In this document: positions 42,680-55,533 of the stretch, in pieces
Numbering within the stretch: position 1 is the stretch's first letter
How the letters are laid out: each line of letters starts with the position of its first letter
Assembly (NCBI GenBank): GCA_021234155.1
Contig: JAJEKV010000090.1
Span: 3,216,479-3,280,478 of the forward strand
Direction: 5' to 3'
Source of the DNA: Isoetes taiwanensis
Taxonomy: Eukaryota; Streptophyta; Lycopodiopsida; Isoetales; Isoetaceae
DNA length: 64,000 nucleotides
Position numbers and translations under genes: made by a program
Notes under the pieces: generated by a model
Seen by the model: only the letters and a program-made list of their open reading frames with translations
The model's database searches: none
Told to the model about the DNA's origin: nothing

Positions 42680-45420
42680 TTGTATACCATAGGTTAGTGG
42701 CATAGCGTGCATGTCTAACTTAGACACCCTTAGGGTAAGGGCATTTATCATTTGGCCCTATCCGACAAGCAACCGCCACACGACCTCTCTATTGGAGCCA
42801 CGCATGTAACATGTGAACCCTAACCTATAAAGGCCTAAACCTTAACTCTAGACCTCCTTTTCCGCTCCAGCAGTCTGGGAAATCTTTTGCGCGCCAAACT
42901 CTGTTGAGAACCGCCTCACTGTGGCACAAAGATAGCACAAAGAGCCCCGTGAGCGCGAGAGCGCATCAATAGGGAGTGGAAGCTACTTCGACCACCTTGA
43001 AGACCATGGCGCCGGGAGTAGGAGGGAGTTCCTCATGAGCAGGTATTTGGGTTAGAGTTCTTTGTAGATCATCTGGAAGTTAGGACTCCAGATGAATTAG
43101 CATTTCGTGTCTCTAGTAAAGCCTTCCTAGAACCCTCAGCTAGTTTCTTGAACCCTAATCAATGAACCCTAACTATAAGTTAGATGTGTATGATTAGGTT
43201 TAGATGTTATTCTTATTATTATCATGTTATGTGGATATGTGATGTTGGTTGATCATGTTTGCTCCCTCTTGTATTGGGAAGGGGGTAGAGACCTAGTAGC
43301 CATTGCTTAGTGATGCTCCTAGTTTAGACCCTTTAGTTCCTATTATTATGTGGCCTGTGTGCATAGGAACCCATGGGGCTATGGGGGGGCTGGGTGATAT
43401 GACTAAGCACTACATAACGGGCTAGAGGCGAGACGGAGGAAGGGTCCCCTGCTGAGCGAGGCTAGTGGGGACCCCATAGCGGCTAGGGCTTATGGCATGG
43501 TCACTTCGAAAGTGGGTCGCATGGGGCCGACACCTCCCCGGGCAATGTTGTCGCCTCGCCTTTCAAGAGCCGCAGTGATGGGCCTCTTGTTTTGGCTTAA
43601 GTCGGGCCAAGAATCGCCACGCATTCCCAGTCGCCTGTGGAACCTTCTAGACCCCTGAAGGGAGATGGAACCCTTCCTGCCGCCGATGGACCGAGGAGAT
43701 GCAACCCGGAGCAGTCTCGATGGGTGATACCAACCCGATCTAGCCCATCTTCAAAGTATGCACAGGAGGGGCAGATGGAGTTGGTCAACCCTAGCCATTA
43801 TCTCGAGCAAGCCCCGCCATTGTTATGATTCGACCGCTTCTATCTTGAGGCCTAGTCCGCCGGGCCTACCTCCCCATGAGTCCGAGCCTTGGGTAGGAGC
43901 TCTCATGTTTTACTCAAGGCATGTGTTTATCTCTATTGTATCTATGGATGTATGGATGTGCTACCCTTCGAGGTAGTTCGATGTATTGTTATTGCTAGTT
44001 CTGACGTTGTTTATGCTTCCATTGTTATAGGAGCCCATAGGGGAAGGGCGTGCAAGACATCTTCGTGTCCCCTTCCCGCACTAGGGATACGCACATCAGT
44101 AGGAGTGGGAGCTACTTCGACCACCTTGAAGACCATGGAGACGCCGGGAGTAGGATGGAGTTCCTCAGAGCAGTGTATTTGGGTTAGAGTTCTTTGTAGA
44201 TCATCCGGAAGTTAGAACTCCGTGATGAGTTAGCATTTCAGATTCTAGTAAAGCCTTCCTAGAAACCTCGGGCCTAGATCTTGAACCCTAACTATAAGTT
44301 AGATGTGTATGATTAGGTTTAATGGATATGTGATGTTGGTTGACATGTTTGCTCCTCTTGTATTGGGAAGGGGGGTAGAGACCTATTAGCCATTACTTAG
44401 TGATGCTCCTAGTTTAGACCCTTTAATTCCTATTATTATTACGGCCTACCGCGGCATAGGAACCCATATGGGGGCTATGATATCACTCAAAGATTACATA
44501 ACGGGGCTAGAGGCAAGACGGAGGGAGGGTCTCTGCTGAGCGCAGCTACTGGGGACCCCATAGCGAGCTAGGCTTATGGCCGATCACTTCGAGTGGGCCG
44601 AGCATGGGTCTGACACTTCCTGGAGCAATGGTGTCGCCCTGCCTCTCAAGAGCTGCAGGTAACGGCCTGGCTCTTGTTTTGGGGTTTAAGTCGAGGAAGA
44701 ATCGTGTATCGCCACGATTCCCTAGCCGCCTGTGGAACCTCTAGACCCCGGGAAGGGAAGATGGAACCCTTCCTGCCTCGACGGACCGAGAAGATGCAAC
44801 CCGGAGCAGTCTCGATGGGTGATACCATGAGATTGCATATTCGGAAGGCTAGAGTCATACCAGAGCCCGTTCTAGCCCATCTGCAAAGTATGCACAGGAG
44901 GGGCGAATAGAGTGGTCAACCCTAGCCATTATCTCGAGCCAACCCCGCCATTGTTGTGATTCGGTCCGCCAACGAGGAGATGCAACCCAGAAAGCAGCCT
45001 CGGATGGGTGATACCATGAGATTGGGTGATTCGAAGGCTAGAGTCATACCAGAGTCTGCTTCTAGCCCATCCGCAAGAAAAGTATGCACGTGAGGGGCGA
45101 ATAGAGTGGTCAACTCTAGCCATTATCTCGAGCCAACCCCGCCATTGTTATGATTCGGTCTGCTCTATCTTGAGGCCTAGCCATTAGTCTACCCTCCCAT
45201 GAGTCTCGAGCCTTGGGTAGGAGCTCCCTCCGCTTTTTACCTACATGTGTTTATCTCTATTGTATCTATGGATGTATGGATGTGCTACCCCTTCGAGGTA
45301 GTTCTATGTATTGTTATTGCTAGTTCTCGACGTTGTTTCGCCTCCGATGTTATAGGAGCCCATAGGGGAAGGGCGGCAAGACACCTTCGTGGTCCCTTCC
45401 CGCCAAGACTAGAGATACCC
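42680..45420 (+). repeat. Dispersed repeat family X, forward copy with internal tandem duplications
   Basis: Begins with a promoter-like part (CTATAAAGG at 42825-42833). AGTGGRAGCTACTTCGACC occurs near 42996 and again near 44105, giving a ~1.1-kb tandem repeat. Inside the second unit a ~190-bp block (GATGCAACCC ... GTGATTCGGTC) is duplicated again at about 44795-44970 and 44971-45165. Blocks match the reverse strand of 15400-17346. Unit-to-unit differences again fall often at CAG/CTG. Confidence 0.82.
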
Positions 45421-46857
45421 CCCGAAAGCGGATAGACGGGGCCCGCGATCAAGGACCGGATGGGGGATTTCACGGAGTGTACGGGCGGGGCCGATATTTT
45501 GTAGGGAGCGCCACAAAATCCGCACCATGGCTCGGCCGCTACCCATCCATCACATATCTCGCCAAAATGTCTTCTACATCTTGAGTTGCAAAAGTCGATA
45601 TTAGAGACCACATGCTTCTAGAGTCAGGGAAAATCACATTATAGACCATGCTCTAGTTTCAATTCTTTTTTATCCAGTCATGTATCAATAATGTCAACAC
45701 GACATGCATTGAATTCACACTAGAATTGCTTCCATGTTGAGACAAAGTCTTTTATCAAGACATTCTTGGCATGTTAACCATGCCTTCACCTAATGGCATC
45801 GTCATTTCATGCCAAGACTACCTTGTAAAAAGACTTTCTCTTGTATACAGAGATGTTATTGACCAATATTTATGTCCAATGAAATAATAATTTTCGTAAC
45901 ATGTAAATAGACCCAAGACATTGAATGTTTGATTGAATGTGAACAAAATTTAGTAATAGCCTTTAAGAAGTTAGTATAATAACCATTCATTCTCGAATAA
46001 GGGCTCACATGAAAGCGTATTACGCCAGGCTAGGCTTTTCATTCATCTCAGAATTCTATTAATGAGTTGAGAGTGGCTAGTCGCATGACATTTGCAAGCT
46101 ACCCACAATGAAAAACACAGGGAATATCCAGTTACATCATCTCGACCCCAAAAAAATTCTACAGATGTTGGTTAAGTGTACCTGCAGAGAGCTTATCGAC
46201 GGGATTAAAAAACCCGGCTATTCTTTTTACTTGAAAGACGGCGATGCAGAAGAGGTTCTTGATGCGAAAATGCCATTGAAAAACTTTTCCATACCCTACT
46301 TTCTAGCGAAAGCATAAGCATTAGATATGCCGAGCTTTTAAGTCCTGGTTTGTCTATATTCAGGCACATCATGCATTTGAGGCACACCATAGGTCCTTTT
46401 CTCCGATGTGATATTTTACTGCCCTGGGAAATCAAATGCAAAGGTTTTATTTCATATTCTGCAATTGGTCCTTCCATCTTTATGCTATCCAAAGATATAG
46501 TATGACATTCACTTGCGTGCCAAGATTTAAGTTCCATTGTTTGTATATCATTTTAAATATGACTTCTCTGCTCAAGTAATTTCTGAAAGTAGACAGAGAT
46601 AATTCTGTTTCTAAGTTAGAGTTTATTCAATGTCATAAATACTCATATCGTCCAAGTGTTTGTTGTGCTATGGTTTGTTAGCATGTGCTGCATCAGTGCT
46701 CAGTAGTGCTCCAGTGCTTTAGCTCATGTGTCCGCCCATGCTGAGGATGCACCTACTAGATCCTTATGGGAAAAGGAAGTAGAAGTGGCTTGATCTCATG
46801 GCCTCTTCTCTCAGAATTTTAACTGATGTTTTAATGTCTGTGAAACAGACTAAAGCA
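45421..46857. other. No gene recognised
   Basis: A short plus-strand frame at 46108-46317 (KKILQMLVKCTCRELIDGI) is open but matches nothing I know. Confidence 0.35.
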
Positions 46858-47210
46858 GGCTTTCTCCATAAACATAATGCTAAGCAGTTGCATAAACTTA
46901 GTGCATGGGCCGAGTTTCGTGGGTACTATGGAAGTGTGGTAATATATTCAAGTTTTAGCAATGCTGGAAGAGGAGCAAAGGATCACCCATGGTTACATTA
47001 TTAAGAAAGCAGAAAATGCTGGCACACAAGTGTCAAATTATGTGTTATGGCAGCTACGGACCATACAAACAAAACATTTTACAAAAGCTCCTTCAATTAT
47101 TCAAGACTTTGTTGATATATCTTCTAGAGAGGAATTTGGCATCTCTAGATCTATTAGACTCATCGTTGCTACTTGGATATGTGATAAGGGAGCATGCAGA
47201 TTTGGCTTGA
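46858..47210 (+). pseudogene. PEX11-like peroxisomal protein fragment
   Basis: The plus frame reads HKHNAKQLHKLSAWAEFRGY followed by YGSVV, close to the (L)QKISAWAELVGYVGSV block of plant PEX11A-type proteins, which elongate peroxisome membranes before division. About 100 bp on, in shifted frames, SIIQDFVDI and LDSSLLLGYVI resemble the later LADALL...LDSPLLL part. No start and no N-terminal half were seen and frames are broken, so it is a remnant or a poorly read exon pair. Confidence 0.5.
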
Positions 47211-48840
47211 TCTCATGGCTCTCTTTAAGGAGGTAAGATTTATTGCAGTATTTGCAATCTATATGTTTGTCATGGTTTGCTGGCTTGCAGATTTTCCCTG
47301 CGGTGATTGTTGTTTGTGGTTTGGGAGCTACCCAATGCAAGTAATCTAGAAGTGATGCAAGGTATTTCTCTCTTAGCATGTTTGTACAACCTATTATTTT
47401 ATATGTTCTGATTTAGTTTATCGTGATTTTTACATGTAGTCGAAGTCCCAAGAATTGCTTGCAATTTAGGAGAGGTTAGACCTTATGAACACCGGCCATT
47501 TGCATGTACATTTTCGGCAACATTCCCAAGGTAAAATTGTTACCCCTTGGGGTTGGTGTTATTAGGCTCTTGCTTTGTATAATTTTCAGATTGAAGGATC
47601 TTAACACCAAAAACGGGCAGTAAAATTTTTCACCAAGAAATCAGCAAATCGATAAAGGGGAAATTTCTTTTCTAAACAATTGATAACCACATAATGTGGG
47701 AATGCACAAGGCTAATATTGTTCTATTACTCAAGAAGAAATGCCCAAGCTAAATAGCATGGAGGGTCAAGAGAGAACTAAATGAAACTAATGGCAATGAT
47801 GTGCAGAGCAATCCAATAGAGTACTGTGGGCAGTTGAGGGGCAATGCCAATTATCAACTTATCAAGGAAACCATGGGGCGGATTCATACAACATCGTAAG
47901 GTATTGCCGTAAGTCCGGTCAAGAAGGGATGATTCAGGCCGACCGCATATCATCTCATATATGCTAAACATGTCCATTTGGGTCTTTGGGCATTCATTAC
48001 TGAATATTTACATGGAAACTATTTCTTCTATCAACCTATGCAACTAAAGTATCTCTTTCAACAACCAAATCAAGATCCATAGATGTTTCCAAAGCAAGAC
48101 CTTATACAATGGGCTTTAAAAACTGAGTGCCCGTCTGTTGCATAGGCAACATGAAAGATATCCATGTTGTATAAGAAAAATCTTCAGGTTGTACAAGCTT
48201 GCATAAAAAAAAAAAGCAAAGCTGGTGGTGGTTTTTTGCATCAGCATATTAGTCAAGGTACAATAGTTTAAATATGGAGCTCTTAGTACATTTGGAGAAT
48301 CTTGAATGCTTCGTGAGTATGTCCATGCTGAACATATGCTGCAATCATGGTAGTTGAACACTTGGTATTATACACATGCATTTGTTGTAGATGAGGAGCA
48401 TTACAATGGCCATCGCTCAACAACCCTGGCCATGGCAAAGAAATTTCTTCTTACCCTCCCTGTTGTGTTTTTGAAGATTATTTGCTGGCTTGGACACGAA
48501 ATTTGGCTAACAAAACTCAAGGGACCGCAGGCTTATGTCTCACCAGGTAAAATTACTAAACTAGTGATTATCAGATCAAATGATTTCAACGCAAACAAAT
48601 GCAAAAACTTACATGATCAAAATGTCACAGAAGAACAGGCATCATCAAGAAGTTTCATTTTCTTATGTCCATCCACACAGTTTTGATCAATTCTATGAAC
48701 GAGATTTGTGGTAGGTTCAAGGCGAACAGGTCATCAAACAAATAGTGAATATTTTGGTAATGCTTGATTCACACGCATTTAACTTTGTACTTCTGGAGGA
48801 AGCATGCCGGTGTTTAACAATTTGCCCTAACGCCCTTTTA
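47211..48840. other. No gene recognised
   Basis: A plus frame at 48354-48686 (EEHYNGHRSTTLAMAKKFLL) is open but unassigned; it could be another degraded exon. Confidence 0.3.
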
Positions 48841-48928
48841 TGTGTTCCGCAAGGGCGCCCAGATGAGAGTCCGGATGTGGTATTTTCTGGACTTTCTTGG
48901 TGGTATTTCGACAACCGCTATCAGCCGA

Positions 48929-49008
48929 TGGTATTTCCCGCCAAAAGGTGGTATTTCCCGCCAAAAGGGGGTATTTCCGCCAAAAGTGGTATTTCTGGCC
49001 AAAACCAA
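48929..49008. repeat. 20-bp minisatellite, four units
   Basis: TGGTATTTCCCGCCAAAAGG is repeated at 48929 and 48949, then two altered units follow. Looser GGTATTT words occur from 48878. Confidence 0.92.
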
Positions 49009-50329
49009 GCTTAAAAATCGCTGGGCGGAGCTGAAATCTTTGGTCGGATCGCTCAGGTAGCCCGCGGGACGGCTTGAACCGCTTCAAAAGCCCTTCTAAT
49101 CACTTTGTCCGCTCTTTAACGTTAGTTTGATGAAGAGAGGAAGCCATTTGAGCCCGTGATAGAGCCGGATTGATCTAAAATGCCCAAAACAAAGCTTGAA
49201 ACGCGGAAGTTACAGCGTTATTGATAATCCGTGGCCGGAAATATATTAAAAAAGTCCGAAATGCCACATCCCTGACTTCTAAATACGGGGTCCGTTGAGG
49301 ACCCGAATCAGTATACAACAATTTGTAACATGAGATTCTTTTTACAACATATATATATATTTTAAAGATGACTTCTTCCTACCATTATTCTAAGCCTCAC
49401 ACCCTTTCGCCAAGTACGTAAATCGGGCTTTATGGAAACCATGTGCACTGCACCTACCCTCCACTCGGCCCCGGGTTGAAATTAGTGGCACATTTTGAAG
49501 AAGTTGTTTAAAGCTCGCGACTAAGAAATTTATATCCGAAGTTATGCGATGTTAAGAGTTCGACATTATTCAAGGAGGCGCTTTGGGCTCATGGCATAAC
49601 ACGACCGGGTTAACTACAAAATAGCTTTTGATACATGTTGTTATCTCAAATCCTCGCCCGCCATACTATCTTAGTCATGATTGCTTAGAATCTATAAGAT
49701 GTGATTTAGAGTTCTTTTGGAACATTTCTTATCATCTACAACAAGCAGATCCTTTCGCTTATGCATAGAAAATCTCCAAGAATAGTTTCTCACGTAAGCA
49801 AGAAGCGTGTACTCATTTTTAAACCTTAAATTTCTATTATACTATTTAGATGGCAAAGCCGGATTTCAGCAGAGATAACAAAAGGATTCCAAATCCAAAC
49901 AAAGATGTTCCCCGCTTAAGATGGGCCATGTTATGCTATTTAGAAATCTTTTACGATATACTAAATGTCTAAGCACAAGCATTGCCCGAAGTCGCTTTGA
50001 CAAATTGGTATTTTCCATAGTGTGATTGTTGGTTATACGATAATGGAGTAGGAATGAAGACATTGTAACTTTTTCAAAGAAATTGACAATGAAGATTGCA
50101 ACTCTTGAATTGGGTAAGGTGATTATCTCAGATAGTATCCAGACAGAGATAAGTAATGCCACCATGTGCATCCAAGATAGGCATTGGGCTATCAAAAAAC
50201 ACCCACAAAATCAATTCAAAGATGGGTCTATATTAATGGCAAGTCGGAACAAACTGATCTTTGAAAAGTAATCTTTGCAAATCTTTGGGCAAGCTTTTCG
50301 CCACACAAAGAAATTTGAGCATCAAAATC
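49009..50329. other. No gene recognised
   Basis: AT-rich with a TA repeat near 49350. Neither strand carries a family motif. Confidence 0.35.
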
Positions 50330-51200
50330 TGGTCTCATGGAATACATTCCTTTTAGGTTATGCCCAACATGGTCGGGCTTTTAAGGATGCCATCTTGCTC
50401 ACAAGCAAATGCCTCAAAGAGATGTGATTTCAAGTACTATTATGATAGGACTATATGCACAACATGGTGAGCTTAAGGATGCTATGAGAGTGTTTAAAGA
50501 AATGCCTCAACACACGCTCCTTCATGGAATGCTATACTTTCTCGCTTTATGCACAACATGGTCATGTCAAGGAGGCTCTCCATCTTTTTTCAAATGATAC
50601 CAAAGCAAAATGTTCTCTCATGGACTTCCATGATTATAGTCTATGCCCAAAGGGGAAGATAGCACATGCTCAAGAATGCTTTGAACAAATGTCCCAACAT
50701 GATGTGGTTTCTTGAATGCCATGCTTTTTAGGCGACTTTCGTGAGTGGACACATGGAAGATGCACTCCAATTATTTGATCGAATGCCTAAAAGAGATATA
50801 GTTTCATGGAACACTCCATTTTGACAGATTTATCCAACAAGACAAAATCCGTGAGGCCCAACATACATTTGATAAGATGCCCCAACATAATGTAGTTTCT
50901 TTGAATGCTATGATTACAATGCATGGCGTGCAAGAGCAGCTTGTTGAAAGCTATAGAGATTTTCAAAGAAATGCCTCAAACGGATATAGTTTCGAATGCT
51001 TTGCTTTATCGCCGTGCTCTTCCAAGGGCAACTCGCCATCCAAATCTTTGAGAAAATGCCCAATATGACACCTTTCATGATTTCATTATATTGTCGGGCC
51101 GAGGGGCAGCTTTTGAGGAGGTATTGGAACTTTTTCAGCCTAATGCCGAAAAAAAGTTGTGTATCATGGATTGCTTCAGCTTGTTGGACATGTCCATGAA
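50330..51200 (+). pseudogene. PPR protein gene fragment, frame-broken
   Basis: Repeated ~31-residue pentatricopeptide motifs are readable in alternating frames: LVSWNTFLLGYAQHG, MPQRDVISSTIMIGLYAQHG with ELKDAMRVFKEMPQ, SLYAQHGHVKEALHLF, GHMEDALQLFDRMPKRD, REAQHTFDKMPQHNVVSLN and LAIQIFEKMPN. PPR proteins bind organelle RNA and usually act in editing, splicing or processing. At least seven motifs are present with no transit peptide and no E or DYW tail. Several one-base frameshifts fall between motifs. It is either a pseudogene or a gene with sequence errors, as strings such as GTCGGGC interrupt otherwise good motifs. Confidence 0.82.
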
Positions 51201-51597
51201 GGATCGCCGGCGTAAAGCCCAATATTTTATCCGTGATGCAACATGAACATATGAAAAGTGACAGTTTACCCTTGTTAACATGATTGATGTGCATTCTCAG
51301 AGAGGCATCTAGAGCTAAAGCAAAGCTCTGAGGATTAGGTGTTATGTTCTGTTGTCCTTACCATTGTTACATACACTGCAACCGATAATTATAAGCATAA
51401 AATGCTTTCTTCTAACAAGTTTTTCTATTTTGAGAACTTCAAATGGCCATTAACACTTGAATTTTGTATTGTTGTCATGTTCAATAAGAAATACGCTCTA
51501 TTAGTTCTATCGAGCAATCATGACTATTGAATTGCAAATGTAAATGTTGCTAATATGAAGTGAATTTGGTTGATCATTCCGTGAAATAAAAATATGA

Positions 51598-51674
51598 TGT
51601 TCTATCACAACCACCATGACTATTGAAACGATAATGAAAAATGTTCTATCACAACCACCATGATTATTGAAACG
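51598..51674. repeat. 44-bp direct duplication
   Basis: TGTTCTATCACAACCACCAT with GAYTATTGAAACG occurs at 51598 and 51642. Confidence 0.9.
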
Positions 51675-54600
51675 CATACTTGACTAACCTAAATGCATCC
51701 TTATATTATGGGGTATTATGGGTTATTGAAGATGAAAGCCATACTTTTCCGAAGTTGCCCCGCTTTTGAGATAGTTCGAATCATTTTTCGACCTTAGCAT
51801 TCCATTCCACGCCTCCCATAACTTCTCAAGACCATCTGTGGCATGACTTGACATTATATATACTTGAGGTTCTAGATAAACGCCCGCAATTAATGAGCCC
51901 TCAAGAGTCATTATCTAAGCTTGTCTAGTATCATCATTACCGCAAAGGTTTTTCCCTTTGAAAACCTTTCGGTGGGTTTTTAATCCTAGTAGTAATGATT
52001 GTACTAGCCCATTGTATGGGTCCCATGACCTATTGGTCTTCGTGGACGTTAAAAAACTATTCTATTCTATTCCTTCACAAGATAACTATTGAATTGCATC
52101 CCTATATTATGGGTATTCCTTTGTCGCATACATTGCATAATAAGTGCTAATGAATAAGTGCTAATGGACGCTAGTGAATCCTTCAAAGTCGGGCTTATTC
52201 TCAGAAAACCGAAGTCATCTAATATAGATGCCTTGATGGGTAGCTTTTAAATATCTTAAGCATTTCAATACCCTAACTTGTTGATGTGTCCCCAAATGAA
52301 TCAAATTAGAACCCACGCATGTAAGGGAAAAGCGATAAGGATGGTTACCTACCTTGTGTGTCCTTATTATGAAAGAACATATGTTTTATCATCTAATGCC
52401 ATCACCCAAAGTTTTCATATGCGTAACTAGAAAGTCGCCATGTTACTCCAAGGATCAAAACATCTCTCCATGGACTAGTAGCTAAGTTTATCCCAAGTCT
52501 CGCAGAAATGCATCGAACATATCTGTGATAAACTATAAGGGTAATGTGTAATATTTTACAAACCAAATATGCTCTTTCCATGTTTGAACTCATTCCGGGA
52601 TGTAATAAAATATTGCAGGTTCCTCTAACCATCAAGTCTCCATTGCCGCAAGCCATTTAGGATAATGTGAGAGGCGAAGCAATATATGCATCATCATGGT
52701 TTTTCTTGATCTGCATAAAGGGAAAGGCATCATCAACTAATCATTTCTATATAGAAAAAGCATGTCACTATCGATATAAAGTAATGAAGCCATAACACAA
52801 AAGCCGAAAATGCAGTCAAAGTTCCTAAAGTAAGATACAATTCAAGCTGTTATGGGCTTTGCGGTCTGAGTTGATGCAGACGATTGACCCAAATCCCCCT
52901 ACTGGCTGTATAGGCTACAACATATTGTAACAATGACATTTGGTTTTCCATTAATATGTTAAATGCTTTCCGCGATGTTGTTAAATTTCCTGATGGTTTG
53001 TACTCACAATTAAATCGCACCAACCAACTTAAACGCATATTAGAAATAGCAAATCACGATAATGCGCATATTAGAAATGGAATTACTACATTAGCAAATC
53101 ACTTAAACACGATATTAAATGGGATTGTTATATTAGCAAAACACTAATTAATTCTTTTTACCATTGGGTATTCTATTCTTAATATTTGTATGCATGAAAA
53201 TAATCATGTATTCATACAGGCCCTGTACAATATCCATTACTAATTTAACTACACAAAGCATTCTTCATGAATGGCTAATGTGTTTTAAACAAAAAAACAT
53301 GATCACATCAATCCCAATTGGTCTAGGCACTGAGCTTCGCAAACCTCATTTTGGTCCATGTACAATTCATAAACAAAAGAGAACAAAACAACACAAAACA
53401 AAACCTCCCGTTCAAAACATTAATAAGCCTCGACACATGAAATGACCCAACAAGAACCATGAAAACGAAACGTCAACAAGAAACATGAAAACACACTTTC
53501 CGCCGCCGGAGGGCAACCCTCCATGCGCAAAGCACCTTTGTTTAACCCTATTACATTGCAACTTATAAAGAGAGATGATGTGCACCTACATGAATATATG
53601 CTACTGTCCTATGCTTTGTCATGTGCAAACATGCTAATAAATAATCATGTGGACCAGAGCCAGTGTAAGATTATGTCTTAAGCATTTCCAATGCACTAGA
53701 ATTCCAAAGTTTACTGTAAAAGCAAGCATCTAGATATATGAATGGGTGGACTTGTGAAAATGTTCTATTTATGAGATCCAGCTAAATAATGCTCGAACCT
53801 TTATGATGGTGGAAGTAGACAAGGGACATTGAAGTTATTGCATGCAAACAAAGTTTGGCGATAGACTTTAAGAAGCCAGTATAACAACCAACGAATGTCG
53901 TCATCTCTAGGGTACACACAACAAAGCACATGCGTGATTGAACTAACCTTGGACATGGTTTCTATTATAATAAATGGCCTACAAAGGGACCAATTTTAAA
54001 TTTGACCACGTAAACTCCTTCTTTTAGCTATGAAAATGAGTGCTACCCAAAACTGTAAATTTTGATATGTAAGATAGGCACCTATAACAAATCTGTTACA
54101 TTTGCACCATATGAAGCTTGAAGACTGGCCATACATTAGAATAAAGGTCTAATGATGCACACCCAGAGCAATGAATGATAGCCGATGGAATGGCGAGCAA
54201 TGCGCCCCTGAAAAGACAGAGAGATTGCATAGGTAGATAATTGAGAATATTAGGTATGTGTCAATGTGACTATGTCACGAAACCTTTTACTTTTTTTTTT
54301 ATTCTTTAAAGCAAGGGACAGCATCCGACAAGGATGTCATGAACTAAAATGTCTTAACAACAATGACAACCCCCAAACACACGATCTCTTCAATTAAAAA
54401 AGGTAACAATGACAACTTTTTTTCGTGGCTAGAAGGCCGTGGATAAACGTTTTGTCCGTTAAGGAATATTTTACAAGAGTATGAACATACCCAGCTATGC
54501 TGACAATTTGGCAGGATATAAAATAAAATCTATCTATCTATCTATGCGGTGCTCTTTTTAATGAGCTTGTTTTTACCCACTTAGTGAGTTACATTGGAGG

Positions 54601-55533
54601 CACATATTGTCATGTAATAGTAGGGGACAATCATGCAAGCTTTAGGTATAACATAGAATGCTTTTGGGCTTTACACCTTGTAAGGGCAAGGTAGTTAGCG
54701 AGTTCAATTGAGGCCCCTTACATGGCATAAAACCCACAAGAACATCTTATAAAATTTAAAATAGACTTTTGTTAAAATTACGTGCATGCGGTAGTAGTAT
54801 TATAATTTTAAATGATTTAAAAAAGATGTAATTTACTAGTAATTTCAACAAAAATCCTTTTACATAGCTTATAAATCTAAGCCTATAGTCTTGAAAGATC
54901 CCCATTTAAGAGTTGTAAAGGAGAATGACTAAAGCCCAGCTAATTCTGTTAGCTAAATTTAGAGAGGAATGTAAGAGTTCATTCAATCCTCTCGTGAATA
55001 CGTGTCATAAGTGGCAGTCCGAGGTGGCATCTGCCATCTTCAATGGCGCTCTGTGCAGGCAGCAGAGGAGGGCGGGAAGCGAATCCACCCTGCCTTTTTC
55101 TGCCTGCCAATCCTTACCGGATTGAGGCAGCATTCTTTCCATACCATTTGAATCCTAGGTATCCTCATTTTTTCTTCACAATTCCGCCCCTTTTCCTCCT
55201 CAATTCCCCACCTTTTCATCAACCCTTTGCAGTTTAGATTCACTCTCTTCCTTACCCAACATTACCTTCATGGATTACCCATTTCTTTTCTGCTTTCGGC
55301 TCTGCAGAATGGTTAATGGCATTGGCTACGGTGACCATGCTTATGGAAACAGCTGAACTTTTGCATATACACCTCACGGATCTCGGCTATGGTGGCATTG
55401 TTTATATTGAATTTTATGTTGAGCACATGCAGTTGGATATGGTTTTTTCTTCGCATTGTCTAGAGTCCAAGATATGCCAGTTTCCATTTCCAGCAGTTGA
55501 ATTTGCAACACAAATGGCGTCTGCTGTCTACAG
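51675..55533. other. Intergenic; possible retroposon ends, no gene
   Basis: At 51950-52075 a TGTACTAGCCCATTGTATGG segment ends GACGTTAAAAAACTA followed by repeated TTCTA, much like GACGTTAAAATACTATC with repeated CTAT at 15168. ATCT repeats also lie at 54527-54544. At 53508-53548 the reverse strand resembles 18525-18560 (GGGTTGCCCTCCGG). Confidence 0.4.
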
